Shown here one piece after another: positions 18,913 through 28,638 of a DNA stretch of 64,000 nt. Numbering within the stretch: position 1 is the stretch's first letter; every line of letters starts with the position of its first letter. The notes under the pieces were generated by a model. The model was given only the letters and a program-made list of their open reading frames with translations, made no database searches and was not told the origin of the DNA. The stretch is from Bacillus sp. Bos-x628. Lineage in GTDB: Bacteria > Bacillota > Bacilli > Bacillales > Bacillaceae. Made by a program: the position numbers and the translations under genes. The stretch spans positions 744,001-808,000 of the forward strand of contig NZ_CP159358.1 in assembly GCF_040500475.1 (NCBI RefSeq), given 5' to 3'.

Positions 18913-19878
18913 CTAAGATTTTTTTGTTTGATCCGGGTGTTCTTGAAAAAACTGAATCGCTTCTTCTTTATCCTTAGCTATTTGAGCTGTTAGTTCTTGG
19001 ATTCCGCTAAACTTTTGTTCGCTACGGATACGCTTATACCATTGTAATTTAATTGGTTCGCCATAAATTTCTTCGTTAAAATCAAAGAGATTCACTTCAA
19101 TGGCAGGCTGATCAGGACGCTTTTCATAAAAGGTCGGTTTGTAGCCTACATTACAAACGCCGTCATACGTTTTGCCTTTTACTTCTGCTCTTACTGCATA
19201 CACGCCTGTTGGAGGAATGATATATTCTGCTGATAGACCAACATTGGCTGTTGGAAAACCGATCGTCCGCCCGCGCTTGTCTCCATGTATCACGATACCA
19301 CGAAGCTGATAAGGCTTTCCAAGCAGCTCACTGACATATTCGACGTCTCCAGTTTTTAGAGCAGATCGAATCAGTGTTGAGCTGACTTTGCGATCTTGGT
19401 TGGACAGCTTAGGGACAATGGTTGATGCAATACGTCCCTTTCCATATTCATCGAACGTTTCCATAGTTCCTGCACCAAATCGGCCAAATGTAAAATCAAA
19501 CCCAGCAACCGCATGCTTCACATTCAGTTCATCCAAATATTGATCCACAAACTCTTGAGGGGATAACGCTGCAAATCTTTCACTGAATTGTACAATATAT
19601 AAGTAGTCAGCACCCAGCTTTTCAATGAAATCAATCTTGTCCTCAAGCGGTGTAATTAAGTCTTTTGGTTCTCGTGCTTTTTGCAGAACATGTGATGGAT
19701 GTGGATGAAAGGTCATCACTGCGAGAGCCATTCCTTCTTTATGAGCAATTTTCTTTGCCTCATCAATCACTTTCTGATGTCCGAGATGCACGCCGTCAAA
19801 ATACCCTAAAGCCATCACAGATGGGACTTGGTCCTTTTGATTCAATGTATGCGGATGTGAAATATGTATAGTCTTCAC
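18913..19878 (-). CDS. ribF: Bifunctional riboflavin kinase / FAD synthetase
   Basis: Converts riboflavin to FMN and FMN to FAD (RibF; called RibC in B. subtilis). 321 residues. The N-terminal FMN adenylyltransferase domain has GYFDGVHLGHQKVI (about 25-38). The C-terminal flavokinase domain (about 185-310) has GDKRGRTIGFPTANV. The start is GTG at 19878 with AAGGTGA 8 bases upstream. It follows truB by 18 bases and is probably part of the rimP-to-rpsO unit. In Bacillus its loss causes riboflavin over-production through the FMN riboswitch. Confidence 0.96.
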   Translation of the reverse strand: MKTIHISHPHTLNQKDQVPSVMALGYFDGVHLGHQKVIDEAKKIAHKEGMALAVMTFHPHPSHVLQKAREPKDLITPLEDKIDFIEKLGADYLYIVQFSERFAALSPQEFVDQYLDELNVKHAVAGFDFTFGRFGAGTMETFDEYGKGRIASTIVPKLSNQDRKVSSTLIRSALKTGDVEYVSELLGKPYQLRGIVIHGDKRGRTIGFPTANVGLSAEYIIPPTGVYAVRAEVKGKTYDGVCNVGYKPTFYEKRPDQPAIEVNLFDFNEEIYGEPIKLQWYKRIRSEQKFSGIQELTAQIAKDKEEAIQFFQEHPDQTKKS

Positions 19879-19896
19879 GAGATGGTCACCTTTTCT

Positions 19897-20826
19897 TTAA
19901 GATTGCTTGTCCTGAGATAAGATTTTCGCCGGCTTCATCAGCTCCAGTTTGGTCGGATGCTTCATATAAATCGCGATACAACGACCAGAAGAAGTAAATA
20001 CAGCGACACGATCCTCCTTTGCAAAATGAGCAAACTCATCAGGCATCGGCAGGACTGCACCGTTTTCCACTTTACTTGCTAATGTATCACTTATCTCCCA
20101 TTTCGGCAAATGATTGAGCGCACGTTCAATTGGAACAAGATACTCGTCTACATTTCCTTGCTCCTTGACAGCACTCAGCTCCTCGAGGGTCATGCACTCA
20201 TTTAGTGTAAAGTCACCTGCCCCTGTACGAATAAGTTGTGACATATGGGCTGGATAGCCAAGCTTTTTCCCTATATCAACTGCTAACGTTCTTACGTAAG
20301 TCCCTTTTGAGCAAAGAACGGTGAATCTAAAAGTGACTTTGCCCTCTTCAAATGTAACTGGTGTTGTCCGTTTTATACGATAGATGGTAATCTTGCGGCT
20401 TGGGCGCTCAATTTCTATGCCTTCTCTCGCATATTCATATAGCTTTTTCCCGCCAATTTTCACAGCAGAAAACATGGGAGGAATCTGTTCAATAGTTCCT
20501 TCAAACTGTTTTAAGGCTGCATCAATTTCATCTTCTGAGATTGGTTTTTGCACCTCTTTTTTATCTACTACTTCCCCTGTCTGATCTTCCGTGGTCGTAG
20601 AAAAGCCAATGGTGATTTCCGCATCATACGTTTTTGTTTTATCGGTTAAGTATTCGACAATTTTAGTTGCTCTGCCAATACACATTGGCAAAACACCGGA
20701 TACTTCGGGGTCAAGGGTTCCTGTATGCCCTACTTTTTTTGTGTTTAACATTTTCCTCACTTTAAACACACAATCATGAGAGGTCATTCCTTTTTCTTTA
20801 TGTAATAAAAGAACACCATTTAACAT
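19897..20826 (-). CDS. truB: tRNA pseudouridine-55 synthase
   Basis: Forms pseudouridine at position 55 in the T-loop of tRNA. 309 residues. Motif II GHTGTLDPEVSGVLP carries the catalytic Asp39. The C-terminal part (about 250-300) is a PUA-like RNA-binding region. AAGGAG precedes the ATG. It follows rbfA, with a terminator-like hairpin between the two. Confidence 0.96.
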   Translation of the reverse strand: MLNGVLLLHKEKGMTSHDCVFKVRKMLNTKKVGHTGTLDPEVSGVLPMCIGRATKIVEYLTDKTKTYDAEITIGFSTTTEDQTGEVVDKKEVQKPISEDEIDAALKQFEGTIEQIPPMFSAVKIGGKKLYEYAREGIEIERPSRKITIYRIKRTTPVTFEEGKVTFRFTVLCSKGTYVRTLAVDIGKKLGYPAHMSQLIRTGAGDFTLNECMTLEELSAVKEQGNVDEYLVPIERALNHLPKWEISDTLASKVENGAVLPMPDEFAHFAKEDRVAVFTSSGRCIAIYMKHPTKLELMKPAKILSQDKQS

Positions 20827-20852
20827 CTGCGTTCTCTCCTTTCGTAAACGAT

Positions 20853-20883
20853 GAAAAAGGACAGACGGTCTTCGTCTATCCTT
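20853..20883 (-). terminator. Terminator-like hairpin between rbfA and truB
   Basis: An 11-bp stem (20857-20867 with 20873-20883, one G-U on the minus strand), a 5-base loop and TTTTTC after it on the minus strand. As truB has no obvious promoter of its own here, it probably lowers rather than stops transcription. Confidence 0.6.
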
Positions 20884-20894
20884 ATTTCAACGTC

Positions 20895-21245
20895 TTATTC
20901 GTGATCTTTTGCGTTTAGTTCTGCAATGAGGCTTTCAATTCGATTACCATAATCAACCGATTCATCGAACTCAAAGTGAAGCTCTGGAGTTTTTCTAAGT
21001 CTAATGCGATTACCAATTTCAGAGCGGATATAGCCTTTAGCCTTTGCGAGGCCCTTTAAGGTCTCCTCTCTTTTCTTCTCATCGCCAAGAACAGAAATAT
21101 AGACTTTAGCAATTTGTAAATCACCGGATACTTCAACATCTGTTACGGTCAAAAAGCCGATTCTTGGATCTTTTAGCTTTCTGCCGATAATGTCTCCCAA
21201 TTCTTTCTTCATCTGTTCACCTACACGGGTTGCTCTCATACTCAT
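20895..21245 (-). CDS. rbfA: Ribosome-binding factor A
   Basis: Late 30S-subunit maturation factor with a KH-type fold that binds near helices 1 and 45 of 16S rRNA and is needed for cold adaptation. 116 residues, with the conserved [20 protein letters not shown] and [18 protein letters not shown] regions. The ATG at 21245 has GAGGTGAT 6 bases upstream and fits the family length; an earlier start at 21272 does not. It starts 17 bases after ylxP. Confidence 0.95.
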   Translation of the reverse strand: MSMRATRVGEQMKKELGDIIGRKLKDPRIGFLTVTDVEVSGDLQIAKVYISVLGDEKKREETLKGLAKAKGYIRSEIGNRIRLRKTPELHFEFDESVDYGNRIESLIAELNAKDHE

Positions 21246-21262
21246 GATCTTATCACCTCTAA

Positions 21263-21541
21263 TTAAAACCACTCAATTTTCGTGATCGTTCGTTCAATTT
21301 CAGGAAAAGAATCAATAAAGCTTAATACACGTTGAAGTTCTTTTTCCACTTGAACCCGAGATGAGGAAATAACGGCGATTCCAATTGATGTACGCTGCCA
21401 TGTATCCTGATAGTCCATTTCAGCAATGGTCACATTGAATTTATGGCGTGTTCTTGTCAAAATACGCTGAAGAACCGCACGCTTTTCCTTCAGTGAGGAT
21501 GCATCATAGATCATGCACTCACATTCGGTATAACCGATCAT
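21263..21541 (-). CDS. ylxP: DUF503-family protein YlxP
   Basis: A 92-residue protein of the DUF503 family, conserved between infB and rbfA in Firmicutes. It has been associated with ribosome assembly and RNA binding, but its exact role is unsettled. It shows the family block [26 protein letters not shown]. Its ATG overlaps the infB stop by four bases. No signal or membrane segment. Confidence 0.9.
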   Translation of the reverse strand: MIGYTECECMIYDASSLKEKRAVLQRILTRTRHKFNVTIAEMDYQDTWQRTSIGIAVISSSRVQVEKELQRVLSFIDSFPEIERTITKIEWF

Positions 21542-23655
21542 TTTCTTTCAATTTCTTGCATAACGAATGATTCCATAATATCGCCTTCACGGATATCATT
21601 GTATTTCTTAATAGTAATACCACATTCATACCCTTGTGAAACTTCTTTCACATCGTCTTTGAATCGTTTTAATACGTCTACTTCACCTTCAAAGATCACG
21701 ACGCCGTCACGGATTAAACGGATACCACTATCTCTTGTAATCGTTCCCTCGGTTACATAACCTCCGGCAATTGTACCAATTTTAGATACTTTGAATATTT
21801 GACGAACTTCAACTTGACCGATGACTTTTTCTTCATATTCAGGATCAAGCATTCCTTTCATGGCCGCTTCAATTTCGTCGATGACATTATAGATAATGCG
21901 GTGCAAGCGGATATCCACATTTTCTGCTTCAGCTGTGCTCTTTGCGTTTCCGTCAGGACGGACATTAAATCCGATGACAATCGCATTCGATGCACTTGCT
22001 AAGATGATATCTGATTCTGTAATTGCACCAACACCCGTATGGATGATTTTCACTTTCACGCCTTCTACTTCAATTTTTTGAAGGGCCGCAGTCAATGCTT
22101 CAGCAGAACCTTGTACGTCTGCTTTCACGATTAAGTTGATATCTTTTACTTCACCTTGTTTGATTTGCTCAAATAGGTCATCTAGAGACAATTTCGCTTT
22201 GTCTGAACGCTGTTCATCAAGCTGTTTCGATGCACGCGCTTCTCCCACTTGACGAGCTGTTTTTTCGTCTTTAAATACAAGGAACTGATCCCCTGCATTT
22301 GGTACATCGTTTAAGCCAGTAATCTCAACAGGAGTTGATGGTCCTGCTGATTTCACGCGGCGTCCAACGTCGTTGACCATTGCACGGACACGGCCGAATG
22401 TATTACCGACAACAATTGGGTCACCTACATGAAGTGTACCTGTTTGAACAAGAAGGGTGGCGACTGATCCTCTACCTTTATCAAGCTCTGCCTCGATCAC
22501 AGTACCTTTTGCCGGACGATTTGGATTGGCTTTCAGCTCTGCTACTTCGCTGACAAGAAGGATCATTTCGATCAATTCGTCAATTCCTTCACCTGTTTTA
22601 GCAGATAGCGGCACGAAAATGGTTTCCCCGCCCCATGCTTCTGGTACTAGTCCATGCTCAGTCAGTTCCTGCATCACACGGTCAGGGTTTGCTGTTGGTT
22701 TGTCAATTTTATTGACAGCGACGATAATTGGAACTTCAGCCGCTTTCGCATGGTTAATGGCTTCAATTGTTTGTGGCATTACACCGTCATCTGCTGCAAC
22801 AACAAGAATTGTCGTATCTGTTACTTCAGCACCACGTGCACGCATTGTTGTGAATGCTGCGTGTCCAGGTGTATCAAGGAACGTGATTTTCTTGCCATTT
22901 TCTTCAATTTGGTATGCACCGATATGCTGTGTAATTCCACCAGCTTCGCCTTCAACAACCTTCGTTTTACGAATGCTGTCAAGAAGGGTTGTTTTCCCAT
23001 GGTCAACGTGACCCATAATTGTGACAACTGGAGGGCGTACTTGCATATCTTCTTCTTTATCTTCAACTTCATACTTTTCTAGTTCAGTTTCTTCTAAAAT
23101 GATCACTTCCTCAACTGGAACACCGTATTCAGAAGCGATTAATTCAACTGTATCTTTATCCAGCTCTTGGTTTATTGTCGCCATAACGCCAAGCATCATG
23201 AGTTTTTTTATGATTTCAGCTGATTCTTTTCCAAGTTCTTCTGCAAGCTGGCCAACTGTCATTGAATTTGTAAATTCAATTTTTTCAGGAAGCTCTTTTT
23301 TAGGCTTCACTGATTTAGCTTGCTGATGCTGCGCTTTGTTGTTACCTCCGCGTTTATTTTTATTTTTGTTTTGGTTGTTTTTTTTGTTTTTATTAAATTG
23401 ATTATTCTGCACGTCATTCTTCTTTCTATCATTGTTTTTGTTAGATGATTGTTTTTTTTGTTCTGCTGGTTTCTCGTTAGCTGCCTCTTTTGCTTTGGCT
23501 TTTTTATATATGGCGTCTAGCTTTTTCACAGTGTCTTCTTCTAGCGTCGCCATATGATTGTTCACTTCCACGTTCATATCTTTAAGCGCTGCTATAATAT
23601 CTTTACTTGAAACATTTATGGCTTTTGCGTATTCGTATACTCTTACTTTAGCCAT
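21538..23655 (-). CDS. infB: Translation initiation factor IF-2
   Basis: GTPase that brings initiator tRNA to the 30S subunit and promotes subunit joining. 705 residues. An IF2-N motif at the start is followed by a lysine- and asparagine-rich linker (about 55-120). The second IF2-N region (about 130-180) precedes the G domain, which has [22 protein letters not shown] and NKIDK (about 208-375). Domains II-IV carry the fMet-tRNA binding C-terminus. GGGGGTGA lies upstream of the ATG. Confidence 0.98.
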   Translation of the reverse strand: MAKVRVYEYAKAINVSSKDIIAALKDMNVEVNNHMATLEEDTVKKLDAIYKKAKAKEAANEKPAEQKKQSSNKNNDRKKNDVQNNQFNKNKKNNQNKNKNKRGGNNKAQHQQAKSVKPKKELPEKIEFTNSMTVGQLAEELGKESAEIIKKLMMLGVMATINQELDKDTVELIASEYGVPVEEVIILEETELEKYEVEDKEEDMQVRPPVVTIMGHVDHGKTTLLDSIRKTKVVEGEAGGITQHIGAYQIEENGKKITFLDTPGHAAFTTMRARGAEVTDTTILVVAADDGVMPQTIEAINHAKAAEVPIIVAVNKIDKPTANPDRVMQELTEHGLVPEAWGGETIFVPLSAKTGEGIDELIEMILLVSEVAELKANPNRPAKGTVIEAELDKGRGSVATLLVQTGTLHVGDPIVVGNTFGRVRAMVNDVGRRVKSAGPSTPVEITGLNDVPNAGDQFLVFKDEKTARQVGEARASKQLDEQRSDKAKLSLDDLFEQIKQGEVKDINLIVKADVQGSAEALTAALQKIEVEGVKVKIIHTGVGAITESDIILASASNAIVIGFNVRPDGNAKSTAEAENVDIRLHRIIYNVIDEIEAAMKGMLDPEYEEKVIGQVEVRQIFKVSKIGTIAGGYVTEGTITRDSGIRLIRDGVVIFEGEVDVLKRFKDDVKEVSQGYECGITIKKYNDIREGDIMESFVMQEIERK

Positions 23656-23674
23656 TTGTTCACCCCCAAATAAA

Positions 23675-23977
23675 TTAATCGAGCAAGCTTATGAGCTTCT
23701 TTGCGAAGCCTTGGTCAGTGACAGCGACAACTACGCGAGCTTCCTTCCCAATAGAACGTCCAAGTACGGAACGGTCTTCAACTTTTCTAACCGGAACATT
23801 ATAAAATTTGCATTTGTCAGATACCTTTTTCTCTGTATTTCGAGAGGCATCTGCTGCAAGAAGAACCAGCTTTGCACGCGCATGTCTAATTTCTTTGATC
23901 ACTAGATCTTCTCCTGACACGACTTTACGAGCTCGATTTGCTAGACCAAGCAAAGGATACCATTTAGATTCTGTCAT
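23675..23977 (-). CDS. rplGA: L7Ae-family RNA-binding protein (YlxQ)
   Basis: A 100-residue member of the L7Ae/L30e/S12e/Gadd45 family, which binds kink-turn RNA; B. subtilis YlxQ is reported to do so. The N-terminal [22 protein letters not shown] and [11 protein letters not shown] are family landmarks. It overlaps the end of rnpM by 14 bases and lies 19 bases before infB, in the conserved nusA-rnpM-rplGA-infB order. The target RNA is not known from sequence. Confidence 0.92.
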   Translation of the reverse strand: MTESKWYPLLGLANRARKVVSGEDLVIKEIRHARAKLVLLAADASRNTEKKVSDKCKFYNVPVRKVEDRSVLGRSIGKEARVVVAVTDQGFAKKLISLLD

Positions 23978-24254
23978 TTGGATTTTTTCCCTTTTCAGCT
24001 AGTTCTAGTAATTCTTCAAATATTTGTTCGTCAATCTGTGTCTGAAACTGCTGCTGTAAACTGCGTTTATTCTTTGCCGCAAGAATAATTTCTTTATCGA
24101 GAGATAGGTAAGCTCCGCGGCCGTTCTTTTTTCCGGTTTCGTCGACAGACACTTCTCCTTCTTTAGAGCGGACAATGCGGATTAGCTCTTTCTTAGGTTT
24201 CATTTCTCCCGTCACGACGCATTTTCTAAGCGGGATTTTTTTTCGGCTTTTCAC
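23964..24254 (-). CDS. rnpM: RNase P modulator RnpM (YlxR)
   Basis: A 96-residue protein of the YlxR family, reported in B. subtilis to bind the RNase P RNA and modulate its activity. Conserved blocks [20 protein letters not shown] and GRGAYLS are present. The start is GTG at 24254 with GAGGTGA 8 bases upstream. It lies 15 bases after nusA and overlaps rplGA. Confidence 0.93.
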   Translation of the reverse strand: MKSRKKIPLRKCVVTGEMKPKKELIRIVRSKEGEVSVDETGKKNGRGAYLSLDKEIILAAKNKRSLQQQFQTQIDEQIFEELLELAEKGKNPNDRI

Positions 24255-24269
24255 CTTTTATATCACCTC

Positions 24270-25385
24270 TTATTCGTCAGATTCCTCAGCTTGTGGTTCA
24301 GCTTCTAAGAAAAGAGATTCAGAGTCCTCAGTTCTTGGAAAAATACCGAGTTCTCTTGCATCTGTTTCGCTTTTAATGTCAATCTTCCAGCTAGTCAGCT
24401 TCGCTGCCAGACGCGCATTCTGACCTCTTTTTCCAATCGCTAATGATAGCTGATAGTCTGGTACAATCACTGTAGTGGACTTATCTTCTTCATTGACAAT
24501 GACATCAAGCACTTTTGATGGACTTAAGGCATTGGCAACAAATTCAACTGGATCATTTGACCAATGAACAATGTCGATTTTTTCGCCTTTTAGTTCATTG
24601 ACAATTGCTTGTACACGCTGACCTTTTGGTCCAACACAAGAACCGACTGGATCGATATCAGGATCATCTGTACGAACAGAGATTTTAGAACGATCTCCAG
24701 CTTCTCTAGCCACTGATTTAAGTTCTACAGTACCATCATAAATTTCTGGCACTTCAATTTCAAATAAGCGCTTTAAAAGACCTGGATGTGTTCTAGACAC
24801 ATAAATTTGTGGTCCTTTTGTCGTTTTCTCTACTTTTGTGATGAACACTTTGATGCGGTCATGTGGTTTGTAGTCTTCATTTGGCATTTGTTCATTGACA
24901 GGAAGAAGGGCTTCGATTTTGCCAAGTGACACGTAAATAAATTTACTGTCAATTCGCTGAACGATTCCCGTCATAATGTCTTCCTCACGATCAATGAACT
25001 CTGTGTAAATCACACCGCGCTCAGCTTCTCTTACTCGCTGCGTGACAACTTGTTTCGCTGTCTGAGCTGCAATGCGCCCAAAATCTTTTGGCGTGACTTC
25101 AATTTCAACGACGTCCCCCACCATGTAATTCGGATTGATGCTGACTGCATCATCTACAGAGATTTCAAGGCGAGAATCATACACTTCATCTACAACATCT
25201 TTTCTTGCAAATACGCGGATTGTTCCAGTTTCACGGTTCAAATCAACGCGAACGTTTTGCGCTTGATTAAAGTTACGTTTGTATGCAGAAATGAGTGCAG
25301 CTTCAATCGCTTCAATAATAATTTCTTTACTAATACCCTTCTCTTTCTCTAGAACAGTCAGGGCATCTAACAACTCACTACTCAT
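24270..25385 (-). CDS. nusA: Transcription termination/antitermination protein NusA
   Basis: RNA polymerase-associated factor that prolongs pausing and stimulates termination at many hairpins. 371 residues: N-terminal RNAP-binding domain (1-130), S1 domain (about 135-200) and two KH domains (about 205-345) with GSCVGPKGQRVQAIV and AIGKRGQNARLAA. The acidic C-terminal repeats of E. coli NusA are missing, as usual in Firmicutes; the tail is only a short acidic stretch. It follows rimP by 33 bases. Because the rimP leader carries terminator-like hairpins, self-regulation by NusA is plausible. Confidence 0.97.
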   Translation of the reverse strand: MSSELLDALTVLEKEKGISKEIIIEAIEAALISAYKRNFNQAQNVRVDLNRETGTIRVFARKDVVDEVYDSRLEISVDDAVSINPNYMVGDVVEIEVTPKDFGRIAAQTAKQVVTQRVREAERGVIYTEFIDREEDIMTGIVQRIDSKFIYVSLGKIEALLPVNEQMPNEDYKPHDRIKVFITKVEKTTKGPQIYVSRTHPGLLKRLFEIEVPEIYDGTVELKSVAREAGDRSKISVRTDDPDIDPVGSCVGPKGQRVQAIVNELKGEKIDIVHWSNDPVEFVANALSPSKVLDVIVNEEDKSTTVIVPDYQLSLAIGKRGQNARLAAKLTSWKIDIKSETDARELGIFPRTEDSESLFLEAEPQAEESDE

Positions 25386-25418
25386 TTTTATGGTTTCCCC
25401 CTTATATCAATTAAAAGG

Positions 25419-25892
25419 TTAATTGAACGAAACTGCTAATCTCGCGTTAGCAATTTTTTCGTATGGAATATTGATCTCTTTCTTTCTTGTCTTGATCTTC
25501 ACTGTCACTGTTGCCATCTCACCATCAAAGCTTGTAAGCTCACCTTCAAATGCTTTTTCACCATCAATTGGTTCGTATGTTTTAATGAAAACATTTTTTC
25601 TAAGTGCTTTTTCAAAATCAGCTTTTTTCTTTAATGGGCGCTCCGCTCCAGGAGAGGACACTTCAAGAAAGTAGTTTTGGCTAATCGGATCTGCCTCATC
25701 AAGCTTTTCGCTCAAGGCTTCGCTCACTTTGGCACACTCTTCGATATCGACGCCTTTGTCAGAGTCAATAAATACGCGAAGGAACCAGTTTTGACCCTCT
25801 TTGACAAATTCAGTATCAACGAGTTCAAGCTGTAAGCCATCTAAAATTGGCTGCACCATTTCGCTTACGATCTCCACTACTTTTTTGCTCAT
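25419..25892 (-). CDS. rimP: Ribosome maturation factor RimP
   Basis: Assembly factor for the 30S subunit, acting before S19/S9 addition. 157 residues: an N-terminal alpha/beta domain (about 1-80) and a C-terminal SH3-like domain (about 85-155, [17 protein letters not shown]). The ATG at 25892 has AAGGAGG 5 bases upstream and matches the family length; the longer in-frame start at 25931 does not. It is the first gene of the rimP-nusA-infB operon, behind a 175-base leader. Confidence 0.95.
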   Translation of the reverse strand: MSKKVVEIVSEMVQPILDGLQLELVDTEFVKEGQNWFLRVFIDSDKGVDIEECAKVSEALSEKLDEADPISQNYFLEVSSPGAERPLKKKADFEKALRKNVFIKTYEPIDGEKAFEGELTSFDGEMATVTVKIKTRKKEINIPYEKIANARLAVSFN

Positions 25893-25941
25893 TCTCTTCC
25901 TCCTTGTGCTTTCGATAAACGCTCTTATCAATCATTCTGCA

Positions 25942-25968
25942 TAAAAACCCTGCTTTATGTGAGCAGGG
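25942..25968 (-). terminator. Second attenuator-like hairpin in the rimP leader
   Basis: CCCTGCT (minus strand) pairs with AGCAGGG around a 7-base loop (25948-25954 with 25962-25968), followed by TTTTTATG. It lies about 50 bases before the rimP ATG and inside the predicted transcript. Confidence 0.6.
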
Positions 25969-26017
25969 GGAGCAGAAAACGGATGAATAATGTCGAGACA
26001 AAAATTGCCTGATCAAT

Positions 26018-26043
26018 ACAAAAGAGCGGGTTTCCCCACTCTT
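26018..26043 (-). terminator. First attenuator-like hairpin in the rimP leader
   Basis: A 9-bp stem with a GAAA tetraloop (26022-26030 with 26035-26043; the one imperfect pair is U-G on the minus strand), followed by TTTTGT. It starts about 25 bases after the predicted transcription start of rimP, so it would be an early attenuator, and would also catch read-through from the GH5 gene. Confidence 0.6.
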
Positions 26044-26073
26044 GTCTCGGTAATCGTTAGCATTTCCATAAAA

Positions 26074-26102
26074 ACTATACCATATCCATTTTTTTTATGC
26101 AA
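26074..26102 (-). promoter_or_regulatory. SigA promoter of the rimP-nusA-infB operon
   Basis: The minus strand has TTGCAT (26102-26097) and TATAGT (26079-26074) separated by 17 bases. The -35 lies only 31 bases after the stop of the GH5 gene. Confidence 0.75.
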
Positions 26103-26132
26103 ATGAAGTTCCTTATAAACGAGCATTTATCA

Positions 26133-27266
26133 TCAGTTCTTTTCGTTCATTCTTTTTGCATGTTCACTGATAAGTGACGCCGTTGAACTCTGCTTTATGA
26201 TTCGGAATCCGTCATAATCCGGATAGAGCGTGTCATCATCTTGAATGCTTGTTAAAAGCCAGAATTGACTGCCTGCACCTCCGAGTCGGTCAACGGTCGC
26301 TAGCCAGCTTCGGTATACCTCATTACGATCTGAATGATTTTGATAGCCAAACTCTTCTAACACCACAGGTTTTCCTATCGCCTTCCCCCGAGTGATATGA
26401 TCTTCAATCCATTTCACTCCCCAAGCGGCTGATTTGTTCCAATGATCTGGGTACAAGTGATAGGTTCCATAATCAATATTCGGAAGGGCGGTCAGACGGT
26501 CCCAGTCAACGCCTTCTCCTCCCCGATAAAACCAATCTTCATGTCCTTCAATGTGAAAGAAACCTTCATCTCCTACTGCCACGAGATGATGTCGATCAAT
26601 TGAATTGATAAATGAGCTCATTTCATTTGCCCAGTTTACTAATATATCGCCTGTAGGATCAGACTGCACTCGGGGCTCATTGGCAAGCTCCCATGTCATA
26701 ATGGCAGGATCATTTTTATATTGAACACCTGTATACGTATTGGTTCTCTCTAATACATAGCGGACATAATTTTTATAGGCTTGCTTGATTTGATCATCTG
26801 TATAAAAGTTATCATGTGTGCCTGCCTGAAACCACTTGACATATTGATTCATTCCGCCAAAATCATCCCAGTTGTTGACAAGCGGAATGACAAGCTTTAT
26901 TCCTTCCTGTCCTGCTTTATGAATCGCATAATCCAGTTTGCGAAAGCCAGATTCTTCATAAACCCCTGGACTAGATTGCAAGACTGAATTCTCCTGAGGT
27001 GTACCGTCATGAAACCCCCAAATACGAACGACTTTTAGATTCATTGCTTTCATATCATCAAAAACAGCATCTACCATCTTTTTTGATTTGTAATGGAAAT
27101 AATAGTTGTTTGTGCCGGCAAAGTAAAATGGCTGATTGTTCAAAACGAATTGTGTACCGGAAGTTTGGACAAACGAAGAAGCCGCCTTTACGGTGACAGG
27201 AAGACAAACAGTCCACACTGCAAGTACCAGTAAGAAACACTGCACCATTTTAAACCATCTTTTCAT
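26133..27266 (-). CDS. GH5 beta-mannanase, secreted
   Basis: Glycoside hydrolase family 5, closest in pattern to endo-1,4-beta-mannanases (GH5_7-like), cleaving mannan/glucomannan backbones outside the cell. 377 residues. The signal peptide (1-28: MKRWFK, hydrophobic core, cleavage near VKA-AS) is followed by the TIM barrel. The acid/base Glu197 lies in TWELANEP and the nucleophile Glu305 in LEEFG. No carbohydrate-binding module follows. AGGAGA precedes the ATG. It lies 21 bases behind the GH10 gene and is the last of four hydrolases; no terminator is visible before the rimP promoter. It is the only one of the four with an export signal. Confidence 0.9.
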   Translation of the reverse strand: MKRWFKMVQCFLLVLAVWTVCLPVTVKAASSFVQTSGTQFVLNNQPFYFAGTNNYYFHYKSKKMVDAVFDDMKAMNLKVVRIWGFHDGTPQENSVLQSSPGVYEESGFRKLDYAIHKAGQEGIKLVIPLVNNWDDFGGMNQYVKWFQAGTHDNFYTDDQIKQAYKNYVRYVLERTNTYTGVQYKNDPAIMTWELANEPRVQSDPTGDILVNWANEMSSFINSIDRHHLVAVGDEGFFHIEGHEDWFYRGGEGVDWDRLTALPNIDYGTYHLYPDHWNKSAAWGVKWIEDHITRGKAIGKPVVLEEFGYQNHSDRNEVYRSWLATVDRLGGAGSQFWLLTSIQDDDTLYPDYDGFRIIKQSSTASLISEHAKRMNEKN

Positions 27267-27287
27267 TCAAACTCTCCTCACAATCTA

Positions 27288-28523
27288 TCATTCTGTAGGG
27301 ACGATAAAATCTAATTGAAGCGGTGTTTTTTCACTTGAGTCAAGTTCAATCGTCTTGTGCTTTAATAGCTGACTTTCTTGGAGAATTCGAATCTCATATG
27401 TCCCGTGAAATGCTGGACATATGACTTTACCAGTACCATCTGTTTTTTCAACTCTTTGTGTCGTCCACTCATTCAGAAGTCTTTCATAACGGATTCCTGC
27501 CTCATTCAGAGTCCAATCATAATTAACGATTGCAGCGTTTTCCCCTCGCCAGTGAGCACCTGCCCAAAAGCCCCACATTAACACACCTTTTACTGCCGGA
27601 TGGCTGAATGCGACGCGATATAGAGCTTCTAAGTTATCCGCTCTTCTATTGGCGTCTGGGTGAACAGAATCATACTCTGTGACCCAAATGGGGAGACCGA
27701 GCTCAGCGAGCACATCCAGTCTCTCTTTTACAACAACCGGGTCCACCATCTCACCAAAATGACCTTGCACACCAATTGCTTGAACTGGCGCCCCTAACTG
27801 CCGAAGCTCATTAATGTGGGCTTTATAAGCCTGATGTTCCCCATAAGAGATCACATTATAATCATTCACAAATAATAGCGCCTGCGGGTCAATTTTTTTC
27901 GTTTCTTCAAACATCCACTTCCAAATATTTTTCCCAAAGCGGTCTTTAAAAAACGAACCATGCATCATTTCGTTGTTCACATCCCAGTGACGAAACTTTC
28001 CTTTAAAATGATTGGCCGCATGCTCAAGCCGCCTCTTTGTTGCTTCATACACTTCGTTATTCGGCAATGATCTAAGCCAGCTAGGATTAGCATCTTCTAC
28101 CTCCCAAAACAGAGCATGCCCTCTAACAGGCAGGTTGTGTCTTTCAGCAAAGCTAAGCATTGCATCTGCCTTTTCGTAAGTGATTTTTCCTCTTTCTGGC
28201 TCATTTGCATACCATTTCGCCTCATTTTCAAAGACAGCCCAATTAAAATGCTGGACAAAAAAATCCGCATAGGTTTGATTAAATAACACTTGATCATTCA
28301 TTGCTGATCCAAAAGCAAACTCATGTCGAATTTGTTTTATTTCAACCTCTACGCCTGCTAATGGCTTCTTTTCACCATTTGTTACGTTTACAACAAGCTC
28401 TCTTTGTCTATGTCGTAAGATCCGATCATCCGCCTCGCTTCTCCAGCTTTGATTCCCTTGATTGAGTGAGTTTACCTTTTCAAAATTCAATTGTTGGTGA
28501 ATAAAACTTCTCTCTTTTACCAT
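27288..28523 (-). CDS. GH10 endo-1,4-beta-xylanase-like enzyme, no signal peptide
   Basis: Glycoside hydrolase family 10, acting on xylan or xylo-oligosaccharides. 411 residues from the ATG at 28523 (GGTGAT 6 bases upstream). A region of about 75 residues before the barrel (up to EIKQIRHEFAFGSAMND) resembles the N-terminal segment of plant-type GH10 enzymes. The barrel has RGHALFWE, the acid/base Glu185 in DVNNEMM and the nucleophile Glu283 in VTEYD. A short beta-type tail (FHGTYEIRIL) ends it. No hydrophobic N-terminus is seen from this start or from the in-frame upstream start at 28574. It could be an intracellular xylanase acting on imported oligomers, or a protein exported in a non-classical way. 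Confidence 0.88.
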   Translation of the reverse strand: MVKERSFIHQQLNFEKVNSLNQGNQSWRSEADDRILRHRQRELVVNVTNGEKKPLAGVEVEIKQIRHEFAFGSAMNDQVLFNQTYADFFVQHFNWAVFENEAKWYANEPERGKITYEKADAMLSFAERHNLPVRGHALFWEVEDANPSWLRSLPNNEVYEATKRRLEHAANHFKGKFRHWDVNNEMMHGSFFKDRFGKNIWKWMFEETKKIDPQALLFVNDYNVISYGEHQAYKAHINELRQLGAPVQAIGVQGHFGEMVDPVVVKERLDVLAELGLPIWVTEYDSVHPDANRRADNLEALYRVAFSHPAVKGVLMWGFWAGAHWRGENAAIVNYDWTLNEAGIRYERLLNEWTTQRVEKTDGTGKVICPAFHGTYEIRILQESQLLKHKTIELDSSEKTPLQLDFIVPTE

Positions 28524-28615
28524 GATGAAATCACCGTCACTTTCATTTCGATTTGAGTACCTTTTAGGAAACATTCAAATTAAAAGCGGCAACGTTCTTT
28601 AACATTATTTTAAGA

Positions 28616-28638
28616 CTGCCGGCAAGAAAAGCCGGCAG
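28616..28638 (-). other. GC-rich stem-loop between the GH48 and GH10 genes
   Basis: A perfect 8-bp GC-rich stem (CTGCCGGC with GCCGGCAG) around a 7-base loop, 17 bases after the GH48 stop. On the minus strand TCTTAAAATAATG follows, which is a poor U-run. It may be a weak terminator or an mRNA end that stabilises the GH9-GH48 part. Confidence 0.55.

Noticed and set aside
22457..23011. 184-codon plus-strand frame opposite infB
   Set aside because: Lies wholly within infB on the opposite strand; composition follows the antisense of a conserved GTPase gene and there is no ribosome site or family match.
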